Shown one piece after another: positions 1 to 7,902 of a stretch of 64,000 nucleotides of DNA. Positions within the stretch are counted from its first letter, which is position 1; every line of letters begins with the position of its first letter. Made by a program: the position numbers and the translations under genes. Source of the DNA: Kiloniella laminariae DSM 19542 (lineage in GTDB: Bacteria; Pseudomonadota; Alphaproteobacteria; Kiloniellales; Kiloniellaceae). The stretch lies in NCBI RefSeq assembly GCF_000374005.1, contig NZ_KB893137.1, positions 1 to 64,000 on the forward strand, written 5' to 3'. The notes under the pieces were generated by a model that was not told the DNA's origin, made no database searches, and saw only the letters and a program-made list of their open reading frames with translations.

Positions 1-3000
1 ATTGCACTTTACAATGAGGGTGGCGAAGTTGTTGGTCGCTCTGGTGGAGCAGCAGGCCCGATTGCTTTCAAGGTTTCTGTTGATAGCAACGGTGTTGTGA
101 CACTTGATCAGCAGGCTTCTCTGAAACATCCAAACGTTAACAACCATGATGAGCCAGTTACTCTTGGTAATGGTCTTGTTACGCTGACAGGTACGGTTAC
201 CGACGGTGATAGTGATACCGCCTCTGCCGATATCGATCTCGGTGGTAATCTTGTATTCAAGGATGATGGTCCAACGGCTGTTGATGACACTGATTGTGTC
301 GAGGTTGTTGTTGGTGGGCTGCCGCCACAGAACATTGCTTTTGTGGTTGATGAAAGTGGCTCTGTTGGCCAGACAAACTATCAGACCCAGATTGATGGTG
401 TGCGTACCTTCATGAACAGCCTGGTTACACAGGGAGATCCGGCAGAACTGGCAATTTCTCTGGTTACCTTTGGCTCAGACGCTGAAGATTACGGTACCTT
501 CGTCTATCAGGATGATGGTAACGGGGTTCTGGATCTGGATGACTTTGTCCGTCTTAACAATGATGGCACACTGTCTTCGACGACACTTGATGACACCCTG
601 ATCACGGTCCGGGCAGATTATGATAATGGTGGTTCGACGAACTATGATGCGGGTATGCAGTCCCTGTTCTCGGCAAATTCTGAATACCTGACCAATCCTG
701 TGTCTGGTCTTTCCGGTGCTGAGAACCGCCTCTATTTCATCAGTGATGGTGGTCCGAATGCAAGCAGCACCAGTAACTCGAGTGAAATTGATACGGATAT
801 CGCAACTGCGATTACCAATAACAATATTCAGGTTACAGGAATTGGTATCGGCACAAGCTCTTCTGTTGAAAACGGTTTGGCTGATTACTTCCTGGATCAA
901 GGTGGTACTGATAGCAGCAACCCGTCAATTGCGGCCAGCCAGTACAGCTTTGTTTCCGTACCAAACTTTGCCGATCTGGCGGATGCTCTGGATGGAACGA
1001 CCGGATCTGCGCCAGTGGCAACGGGTAACGTTGTTACCGGGATTGATGTCGCCGGTGGTGATGCCAATGTTACCGATGGTAATGCCGATACGATGGGAGC
1101 AGACGGCTTTGGTTCCATTTCCTGGGCCGGCGCAACCGGAGGAACAACGGTTGTTGGTACCTATGGTACACTGACCGTTGATGCCAATGGCAACTACAGC
1201 TATGCCCTGGATTACAGCAATTCAGCCGTAACAGGACTGCCTCAGGGGTCAACCCTGCCGGAAGTCTTTACCTATACCGTTACGGATGGGGATGGTGACA
1301 CAGACACCGCGACCCTGACCCTGACAATCAAAGGGGCAGATCACGATGTCACAATTACCAATCTGACACCGGAAATCTCGGGTGGTGATGCAGTTGTTAA
1401 TGAAGAGAACCTTGCTGATGGCTCCAATCCTAATGCAGGTGCTTTGACCCAGGCAGGAGACTTCACTGTTACGGCGATTGATGGTGTTGATGATGTGACA
1501 ATCAATGGCGTTCTGGTTATTGAAAATGGCGTCCTGACAAATAACCCTGTCACCACACCATTGGGCAATAGCCTGACTGTTACAGGCTTCAACACGGCAA
1601 CAGGACAGGTTAGCTATAACTACACGTTGGGCGACAATGAAAATCATCCGACAGCTGATGGCGAAAATGACCTGTTTGATAACATGACCGTTGTGGTTAC
1701 AGATCAGGATGGTGATAGCGCCAGCGATACACTTTCAGTTCGTATTATCGATGATGTTCCGGAAGCCGATAATGATACCGGTTCTGTTACCGAAGGTGCG
1801 ACGCTGACTGTTACGGCTGCGGGTGGTGTTCTTTCGAACGACGACTTTGGGGCGGATGGTCAGGCTGCACCTGCAATTACGGGTATCCGTACGGGCGCAG
1901 AGGGCGGCAGTGGTACAGCAGGAACTGTTGGTGCCACACTGACAGGTACTTATGGAACCCTGACGCTGAATGCGGATGGCAGCTATGATTATGTTGCGAA
2001 CAGCAACCTGAACAATGCTTCTCCATTGACTGACACCTTTACCTACACAATTACCGATGGTGACGGTGACACGGATACAGCAGAGCTGGTTATCACGATC
2101 AATGATGGCGGTGTCCCGACGGGTCCTGTCGGTGGAGCACTTGATCTCTCTGTTGATGAGACCAATCTGGGTGTGAGCGATGTCGATAGCGGCACGGTTA
2201 CCTTCCAGGCTGGTTCAGATAACATTGTGTCCGTCAAATTTGACGGCGCGAGCGATCCGAGTATTGCTGGTATCGACGAAGGTGTTACCTGGTCACTTAG
2301 TGGTGATGGTCTGACCTGGACAGGATCAGACAGTGAAGGTGTCGCTATTGTTCTTACGGTAAGCGGCGGCACGGCAACGGCCGGGTCAACTGGTACTGCA
2401 ACGGTTACTGCAACACTGAGTGATGAGCTCAAGCATGATCTGGGCGGTGCGGATATTGATATCAGTGGTGTGACGGTTGTTGCGACAGACACGGACGGTG
2501 ACCAGGCGACTGCAGCCGTAAACGTGGCGGTTGTTGATGATGTCCCGGTTGCTGTTGATGATGTTGACTGTATCGAAGTAGACATCGGAACACTTGCACC
2601 GCAGAACATCGGTATTGTGATGGATTTCAGTGGCAGTGTTGGTTCTACTGACCGCACAGCCCAGGTGAATAGTGTGAAGGCTTTTGCCGCAACGCTGTTT
2701 AACGGTAATCCAAATGTAACGATCTCGATTGTTGCCTTCGATGATGATGCGGGAACAGTAGGCGTCTTCACCGATCTGGCAACATTGAATGCAGCAATGG
2801 ATGCAGCTGCGGATGGTTCCTTCACCGAGCCTGGTGGCGGTAGCTATTCCGGTGGCAGTGTCACAGATTTCGAAGCCGGTCTTGAAGAACTCTTCAGCAA
2901 TTCTGGTGGTGCCGGTTATGCGGAGCAGCCAGGAGCGAATAACCAGGTCTTCTTCCTGAGCGATGGTAACCGGAATGATGGTGCTTCTTCGATCAGCAGC

Positions 3001-6000
3001 AGCGATGTTGTTCTTGATAACAATGGCAAGGCTTTGCTCAACAGCGGTGCGATTGAGCTGACGGCTGTGGCGATTGGTAGCGGGATTAATACCCAGACCT
3101 TTGAAGATTTCTTTGGTGTCGGTATTGTTGATGCACCATCCGAAGTTGTTACAACAGCCTTTGCCGATCTTGCTGATGCACTGAACGGTAATGTTGGATC
3201 AGGCGGCAATGTCGCAACCGGCAACGTCGTTACCGGTATCGATGTTGCAAGTGGTGATGCCAATACGACAGATGGCAATGCTGACGATCTCGGGGCTGAC
3301 GGCTTTGGTTCGATTACCTGGGCCGGTGCAACAGGCGGGACAACAGTTGTTGGTACTTATGGTACCCTGACCGTTGATGCTGCCGGGAATTACAGCTATG
3401 CCCTCGATTATACTGATCCGGATGTTATCGCCCTTGCCGGGGGATCAACCCTGACCGAGGTCTTCACCTATACCATCACTGATGGGGATGGTGATGGCGA
3501 TACAGCAACCCTGACCCTGACCCTCAAAAACACTGATCAGGATGTTGGTATCAGCAACCTGACAGCTGAGATTGATGGTGGAGACGCGGTTGTTGATGAA
3601 GATAATCTGTCTGATGGTTCAAGCCCGGATGCAGGTGCTTTGACACAGTCAGGTGATTTCAACATCTCGACACCGGATGGTCTTGATGATCTGACGATTG
3701 GTGGAACCGCGGTTATTACCAACGGTGTCTTTACGCCCGTCTCGATCACGACACCGGAAGGAAATACGCTGGAAGTCACAGCGTTTGATGCGGCGACTGG
3801 TAAAGTCAGCTACAGCTATACCCTGGTGGATAACACCACCGGCCATGGCCCGGCTGATAACGGTGAAAACAACCTGTTTGATAACCTGACTGTGACGGTT
3901 ACGGATACGGATGGCGATAGCGCGACCAGTACCCTGTCGATCAAGATTGTTGATGACGTACCGACAGCGGTTGACGATGCGGCGACCACGACGACAGATG
4001 CGAGCGTTCTGCCTCAGAATATCGCTTTTGTTGTGGATGAAAGCGGATCGGTTGGTCAGACAAATTACCAGACCCAGATCGACGGGGTTCGTACTTTCAT
4101 TACCGAGCTGGTTACCAACGGGACACCAGCCAAGCTGGCGTTCTCTCTGGTGACTTTCGGTTCTGATGCCGAGGATTACGGGACCTTTGTTTTCAAGGAT
4201 AATGGCGTCGGTGGCATTGATCTGGATGATTTTGTTCGGATCAATAACAACGGTACTCTGTCATCAACTACACTGGATGACACCTTGACCACGGTCCGGG
4301 GGAATTATGATAACGGTGGCTCAACGAACTATGATGCCGGTATGCAGTCCTTGTTCGCGAGTGATTCCGAGTATCTGACAAACCCGGTTACCAATTTGCC
4401 GTTTAGCCAGAATCGCCTGTATTTCATCAGTGATGGTGAGCCAAATACCACAAATACAAGTAATGACGACGAGATTGATCAGGACATTGCCACGGCAATC
4501 GTCAACAATTCAGTGCTTGTAACGGGGATCGGTATCGGTACCAGCTCTGGTGTTGAAGATGGACTGGAAGATTACTTCTTGGCTCAATCTGGTGAGAGTA
4601 GCAGCAATCCGAGTATTCCTGCTTCTCAGTACAGCTTTGTTTCTGTGCCGAACTTTGGTGATCTGGCTGATGAGTTGCTGGCTGCCGTTGGCACGACGCA
4701 ACAGATTGCATCAGGTTCCCTGCTTGCCAATGATGATCTTGGTGCAGATGGGGCAGGTGTAACGGCGATCTCTATCGGCGGGGTTGCTGCGACTTTCAAC
4801 GGTTCTACGAATTCATGGGAACTGGACGGGGCCACTTTCGAGTTTGGTTACGATCCTGTTGCGGATGAGTTTGTTCTGATCTTTGATGACGGAGCAGCAA
4901 CAAATCTTACAGTGAACTACACGATCACTGATGGTGATGGGGATAGCTCATCGGCAGTACTGAATATCACGGCCTATCAGGCTCTGAGTGCTGTTGATGA
5001 TCATATCATCACCAACATCACCTCGGGTGACCTCAACATTCCGGATTGGGTTTTGACCCAGAACGATGGGGGCAACACCGCCCGGGATATTACAGGCGTC
5101 ACCAACCCAACGGGGGGGACAACCTCCCATGACGGGACCAATGATGAAGTGACCTTCACACTGCCACCGAGCAGCCCATTTGGCTCCAGTTATACGGTGG
5201 TCAATGAAGCAGCTAATGATGCTTACGATAACCCATTGAATAATACGAGAGGAACGGCTGTTGATCTGACCGATCGTACCCAGTGGGGACCCGTTACTGA
5301 TGGTAATGCAGCGAACGTAAAGAATGCGGCTTTGCCAAGTATTCTCTTTAGAGGTGATATCGATAACAGAGATACAGGTAATAATCGCGATTATGATTAT
5401 GTCGCAGTTGCTCTTCTTGCTGGCGAAAAACTGATCCTTGATATTGATAATGGTCAGGGTGGTTCAGGCAGCCAGAACGTTGATACGCGTATTCGACTGT
5501 ATGATGCTTCTGGCAATGAATTGGCCGAAAATGACGATGCTGCGATCACAAATGGTGGGGCAGGATCGACAGATGATCGGGATTCCTATCTGGAATACAC
5601 TGCCTCATCGGATGGCACATACTATGTACGCGTAGAATCATTTGGCCGGAATGATGATGGTGATTATGACCTCTGGCTCTCTGTGGATAACAGTGGTGTC
5701 AGCACTCCGACGATAGGCTTCGATTACAGCGTGGAGGATGCCGGAGGGACCAGTGATGATGCTTCCGTTCTGATTACCACAGTCGATAGTCTGACGCTGA
5801 CAGGGACTGGTAATGGTGAAATCCTTATCGGTGGCTCTCTGGCTGATATCATCAATGCTGGTGGCGGCGATGATATTCTGCTTGGTGGTGACGGAGTGAA
5901 CATCCTGACCGGTGGCACCGGTGCTGATACCTTTGTCCTGAGCGAGTTGGCTAGTGTTGATGTGATCACAGATTTCAATGGTTCCGGGAGTGATGGAACT

Positions 6001-6252
6001 GGAGATATTCTGAACCTGCACGATCTGTTGGTTGAAGCCGGACTTGATCAGGCTGCTATTGATGGTCTGAATGATGGAAACATCAACGATTATGTCCATC
6101 TGGATTCAGTCGCGGGTGTCACGACCGTATCCGTATCCTCTGGTGGAGGTGGCAGTTTCACGACTGTTGCGACACTGAACGGTGTTGGTGATAGCGAAGT
6201 TGTCAAAGTACAGGTAGACGAAGATCACATCCTGAATATGACAACATTCTAG
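1..6252 (+). CDS. Giant type I secreted adhesin, VWA/VCBS-repeat/RTX (5' truncated by window)
   Basis: The reading frame is open from base 1, so only the C-terminal 2083 residues are visible and the true start lies upstream. Three von Willebrand A domains are visible, with MIDAS motifs DESGS (residue 117), DFSGS (875) and DESGS (1346); the first and third are almost identical. Between them are repeated Ig-like T1SS-143/VCBS-type units with endings such as DGDGDTDTATLTLTI. A PPC-type domain spans about 1741-1897, RTX glycine/aspartate repeats (GGGDDILLGGDG) about 1945-1980, and a T1SS C-terminal target region follows. The protein is expected to be exported by the ABC/HlyD pair at 10.9-14.6 kb and held at the surface as a Ca-dependent adhesin. 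A LapG-cleavable retention module would be in the missing N-terminus, so substrate status for the nearby LapG is inferred. Family assignment is firm; the ligand is unknown. Confidence 0.93.
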   Translation: MALYNEGGEVVGRSGGAAGPIAFKVSVDSNGVVTLDQQASLKHPNVNNHDEPVTLGNGLVTLTGTVTDGDSDTASADIDLGGNLVFKDDGPTAVDDTDCVEVVVGGLPPQNIAFVVDESGSVGQTNYQTQIDGVRTFMNSLVTQGDPAELAISLVTFGSDAEDYGTFVYQDDGNGVLDLDDFVRLNNDGTLSSTTLDDTLITVRADYDNGGSTNYDAGMQSLFSANSEYLTNPVSGLSGAENRLYFISDGGPNASSTSNSSEIDTDIATAITNNNIQVTGIGIGTSSSVENGLADYFLDQGGTDSSNPSIAASQYSFVSVPNFADLADALDGTTGSAPVATGNVVTGIDVAGGDANVTDGNADTMGADGFGSISWAGATGGTTVVGTYGTLTVDANGNYSYALDYSNSAVTGLPQGSTLPEVFTYTVTDGDGDTDTATLTLTIKGADHDVTITNLTPEISGGDAVVNEENLADGSNPNAGALTQAGDFTVTAIDGVDDVTINGVLVIENGVLTNNPVTTPLGNSLTVTGFNTATGQVSYNYTLGDNENHPTADGENDLFDNMTVVVTDQDGDSASDTLSVRIIDDVPEADNDTGSVTEGATLTVTAAGGVLSNDDFGADGQAAPAITGIRTGAEGGSGTAGTVGATLTGTYGTLTLNADGSYDYVANSNLNNASPLTDTFTYTITDGDGDTDTAELVITINDGGVPTGPVGGALDLSVDETNLGVSDVDSGTVTFQAGSDNIVSVKFDGASDPSIAGIDEGVTWSLSGDGLTWTGSDSEGVAIVLTVSGGTATAGSTGTATVTATLSDELKHDLGGADIDISGVTVVATDTDGDQATAAVNVAVVDDVPVAVDDVDCIEVDIGTLAPQNIGIVMDFSGSVGSTDRTAQVNSVKAFAATLFNGNPNVTISIVAFDDDAGTVGVFTDLATLNAAMDAAADGSFTEPGGGSYSGGSVTDFEAGLEELFSNSGGAGYAEQPGANNQVFFLSDGNRNDGASSISSSDVVLDNNGKALLNSGAIELTAVAIGSGINTQTFEDFFGVGIVDAPSEVVTTAFADLADALNGNVGSGGNVATGNVVTGIDVASGDANTTDGNADDLGADGFGSITWAGATGGTTVVGTYGTLTVDAAGNYSYALDYTDPDVIALAGGSTLTEVFTYTITDGDGDGDTATLTLTLKNTDQDVGISNLTAEIDGGDAVVDEDNLSDGSSPDAGALTQSGDFNISTPDGLDDLTIGGTAVITNGVFTPVSITTPEGNTLEVTAFDAATGKVSYSYTLVDNTTGHGPADNGENNLFDNLTVTVTDTDGDSATSTLSIKIVDDVPTAVDDAATTTTDASVLPQNIAFVVDESGSVGQTNYQTQIDGVRTFITELVTNGTPAKLAFSLVTFGSDAEDYGTFVFKDNGVGGIDLDDFVRINNNGTLSSTTLDDTLTTVRGNYDNGGSTNYDAGMQSLFASDSEYLTNPVTNLPFSQNRLYFISDGEPNTTNTSNDDEIDQDIATAIVNNSVLVTGIGIGTSSGVEDGLEDYFLAQSGESSSNPSIPASQYSFVSVPNFGDLADELLAAVGTTQQIASGSLLANDDLGADGAGVTAISIGGVAATFNGSTNSWELDGATFEFGYDPVADEFVLIFDDGAATNLTVNYTITDGDGDSSSAVLNITAYQALSAVDDHIITNITSGDLNIPDWVLTQNDGGNTARDITGVTNPTGGTTSHDGTNDEVTFTLPPSSPFGSSYTVVNEAANDAYDNPLNNTRGTAVDLTDRTQWGPVTDGNAANVKNAALPSILFRGDIDNRDTGNNRDYDYVAVALLAGEKLILDIDNGQGGSGSQNVDTRIRLYDASGNELAENDDAAITNGGAGSTDDRDSYLEYTASSDGTYYVRVESFGRNDDGDYDLWLSVDNSGVSTPTIGFDYSVEDAGGTSDDASVLITTVDSLTLTGTGNGEILIGGSLADIINAGGGDDILLGGDGVNILTGGTGADTFVLSELASVDVITDFNGSGSDGTGDILNLHDLLVEAGLDQAAIDGLNDGNINDYVHLDSVAGVTTVSVSSGGGGSFTTVATLNGVGDSEVVKVQVDEDHILNMTTF

Positions 6253-6277
6253 ATGCAGGTTTAATCTGGATTAATAA

Positions 6278-6305
6278 AAAGGCGCTCTTCGGGGCGCCTT
6301 TTTTC
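6278..6305 (+). terminator. Rho-independent terminator of the adhesin gene
   Basis: A G/C-rich hairpin (GGCGCTC, loop TTCG, GGGCGCC, one G-T pair) is followed by an uninterrupted T run. It lies 29 bases after the adhesin stop codon. Confidence 0.9.
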
Positions 6306-6331
6306 TGTTCAGTGTGGGAAATGATCAAAAT

Positions 6332-6360
6332 AAAACCCTGACCAATAAAGATCAGGGTTT
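6332..6360 (-). terminator. Rho-independent terminator for the minus-strand gene at 6417-6683
   Basis: The arms AAACCCTGA and TCAGGGTTT enclose about ten bases; read on the minus strand, the stem is followed by TATTTT. It faces the adhesin terminator, so the two convergent units are separated. Confidence 0.8.
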
Positions 6361-6416
6361 CTGCACGTCAGGGACTATCCTGCAGGAAGAGAACTGCTGG
6401 ATTAAGCGCTTGTTCG

Positions 6417-6683
6417 TTACAGCTGGGCCAGAGCGTGTTCGTTGTCTTCCTGTTTTTCCATCTGGGCCTTGGCCTTTTCGTCCGCCTGGATTTTCTCCAT
6501 AGTGTTGGCCAGCTTTAGCGTGACATCCTTGAGCGAGGACATCGGCATGATCAGGGTCGAGGTGGATTCAGAAATCAGCTTGCCGGGGTTTTTAGGGTCG
6601 CGCACGATCTGGCGTAGCTCAACACGCACGGTGCCGTTGACCACGGTGATGGCGCCGATCCCGTCTGTGAAAATATGGTCCAA
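6417..6683 (-). CDS. Conserved-looking 88-aa protein of unknown function at the adhesin locus
   Basis: The start is TTG at 6683, preceded by a good AAGGAGAA site; no ATG start fits better. The protein begins MDHIFTDGIGAITVVNGTVRVE, which predicts a beta-rich N-terminal half. A lysine- and glutamate-rich helical tail follows (about residues 48-88, possible coiled coil). It has no signal peptide, membrane segment or cysteine. It lies between the adhesin 3' end and the LapG/HD-GYP operon and has its own terminator. The position suggests a role tied to the adhesin or its secretion, but nothing in the sequence gives a function. Confidence 0.7.
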   Translation of the reverse strand: MDHIFTDGIGAITVVNGTVRVELRQIVRDPKNPGKLISESTSTLIMPMSSLKDVTLKLANTMEKIQADEKAKAQMEKQEDNEHALAQL

Positions 6684-6780
6684 TTGTTTTCTCCTTAAAT
6701 GCCTTGTCTTTACGCCACCGGTTTCTGGCGCTCTGGAAAAATCAGGTTCAATCAGTCGTCCCCCTTCTTACAGGGTTATA

Positions 6781-7902
6781 TTACTTTAAGGTGAGAATGA
6801 GGTCACCCAGTACCTGATAATTTGTTTGTGCAGGGGCAGGTTTATCCCGTTTTTTATAAAATTTCTGCAAGGCAGCCTGCAGAACTGCCGGGTCTGAAGC
6901 GGCTTCGGCTTTTGAAAGATAGCCCAGATGTTCTAACAGCAGGGCGATGGTTTTCCCTGGCATTTTTCCGGCCTTGCTTCCGTTCCCGGGCAAAGCGCCC
7001 TTGTCCCAGAGGAACGCAAGCTTGCCGATGGCCTGTTTGACATCCTTGCTGCCCCGTTCAGGGTGAAACCGCGAAGAGGTGAGGGCGCCGACATATTCAT
7101 TGCTGCGGCCATTGTCCGAGCTGAAACCAACCACATTGATGCCGACAATAGAAAATTCCCCCTGATCATAGAGCAGAAGAGGCGAGCCACTGTCGCCATT
7201 CTGGAGGAAACAGCGATGGGCAATGCCGTCACTATTTTTAATCCGGCCGGGAAACTGGCAGTTAAAGTCTACTGTCTGGGCATGCGGAGCCCCGGCGCGG
7301 TAGCCGGAAGAAAGAAGGACACTTTGACCTTGTTTAATCCGTTGCAGAATACTGTTCGAGAGAGTTTCGAGAGCGAGCCAGCCGGTTTGTTTGCCCAAGG
7401 GGGAGGCGAGTTCGAGCAGAGCCCAGTCTGTTTCGGTGTTGCGGGCAGAGGCCTCGTTCAGGGGGCGGTAGTTTGCCGATTTTCGGTATGACTTTACCGG
7501 AGCATGGATTTCATAGGTGCTGAACTGATATCCGGCAACAAAATGCAGTTCCTGCGGCGCAAGCCAGCGCCCGGTTCTGACATCATAGATGCAATGTGCA
7601 GCTGTCAGCACATGGCGTTCGCTGACCATGACACCGGTGCAGTGGGCGCGCCCGGCAGCATTGACACGCCCCAGCGTGCTCCAGGGGTATTCCATCGCAT
7701 TGACAAGAATGCGTTGTTCTTTGCCAGCGGCCTGACCCGGCGAAATTGTCGTGCAGAGGAGAAGGGATACAAACCAGAGCAACAGCAGGAGTTTTGTTGA
7801 AACAGGGGCGTTGGTCGGGCGGTGAACAAAAGCAAAGGTCCCCGAGGGAAAAGCCGGAGCAGGCTTTTCCCTCGGGACATTAAATGGCAGCTGCCAACTC
7901 AA
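6781..7902 (-). CDS. Exported trypsin-like serine protease (S1 family)
   Basis: The 373-aa protein has a chymotrypsin-fold catalytic triad: His103 in LTAAHC, Asp159 in TDWALLEL and Ser238 in GDSGSPLL. A hydrophobic stretch at residues 37-50 followed by AAG suggests a signal peptide behind an unusually long basic lead-in. About 130 residues follow the catalytic Ser, including a helical C-terminal tail not needed for S1 activity. The start is a TTG overlapping the TGA of the upstream PAS/HD-GYP gene, so translation is probably coupled. It likely cleaves a periplasmic or surface substrate. Linkage to LapG and the adhesin suggests a second proteolytic step in adhesin handling, but that is inference. 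Confidence 0.85.
   Translation of the reverse strand: MSWQLPFNVPREKPAPAFPSGTFAFVHRPTNAPVSTKLLLLLWFVSLLLCTTISPGQAAGKEQRILVNAMEYPWSTLGRVNAAGRAHCTGVMVSERHVLTAAHCIYDVRTGRWLAPQELHFVAGYQFSTYEIHAPVKSYRKSANYRPLNEASARNTETDWALLELASPLGKQTGWLALETLSNSILQRIKQGQSVLLSSGYRAGAPHAQTVDFNCQFPGRIKNSDGIAHRCFLQNGDSGSPLLLYDQGEFSIVGINVVGFSSDNGRSNEYVGALTSSRFHPERGSKDVKQAIGKLAFLWDKGALPGNGSKAGKMPGKTIALLLEHLGYLSKAEAASDPAVLQAALQKFYKKRDKPAPAQTNYQVLGDLILTLK

Noticed and set aside
2043-2825. Long open frame on the minus strand inside the adhesin gene (and similar ones at 5638-6099)
   Set aside because: Repetitive Ser/Val/Thr-rich product is the mirror of Asp/Gly/Thr-rich repeats; no ribosome site or recognisable domain.
1-6252. 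Direct DNA repeats that might suggest a CRISPR or satellite array
   Set aside because: All repeats are in frame and encode VWA and Ig-like protein units of differing length.
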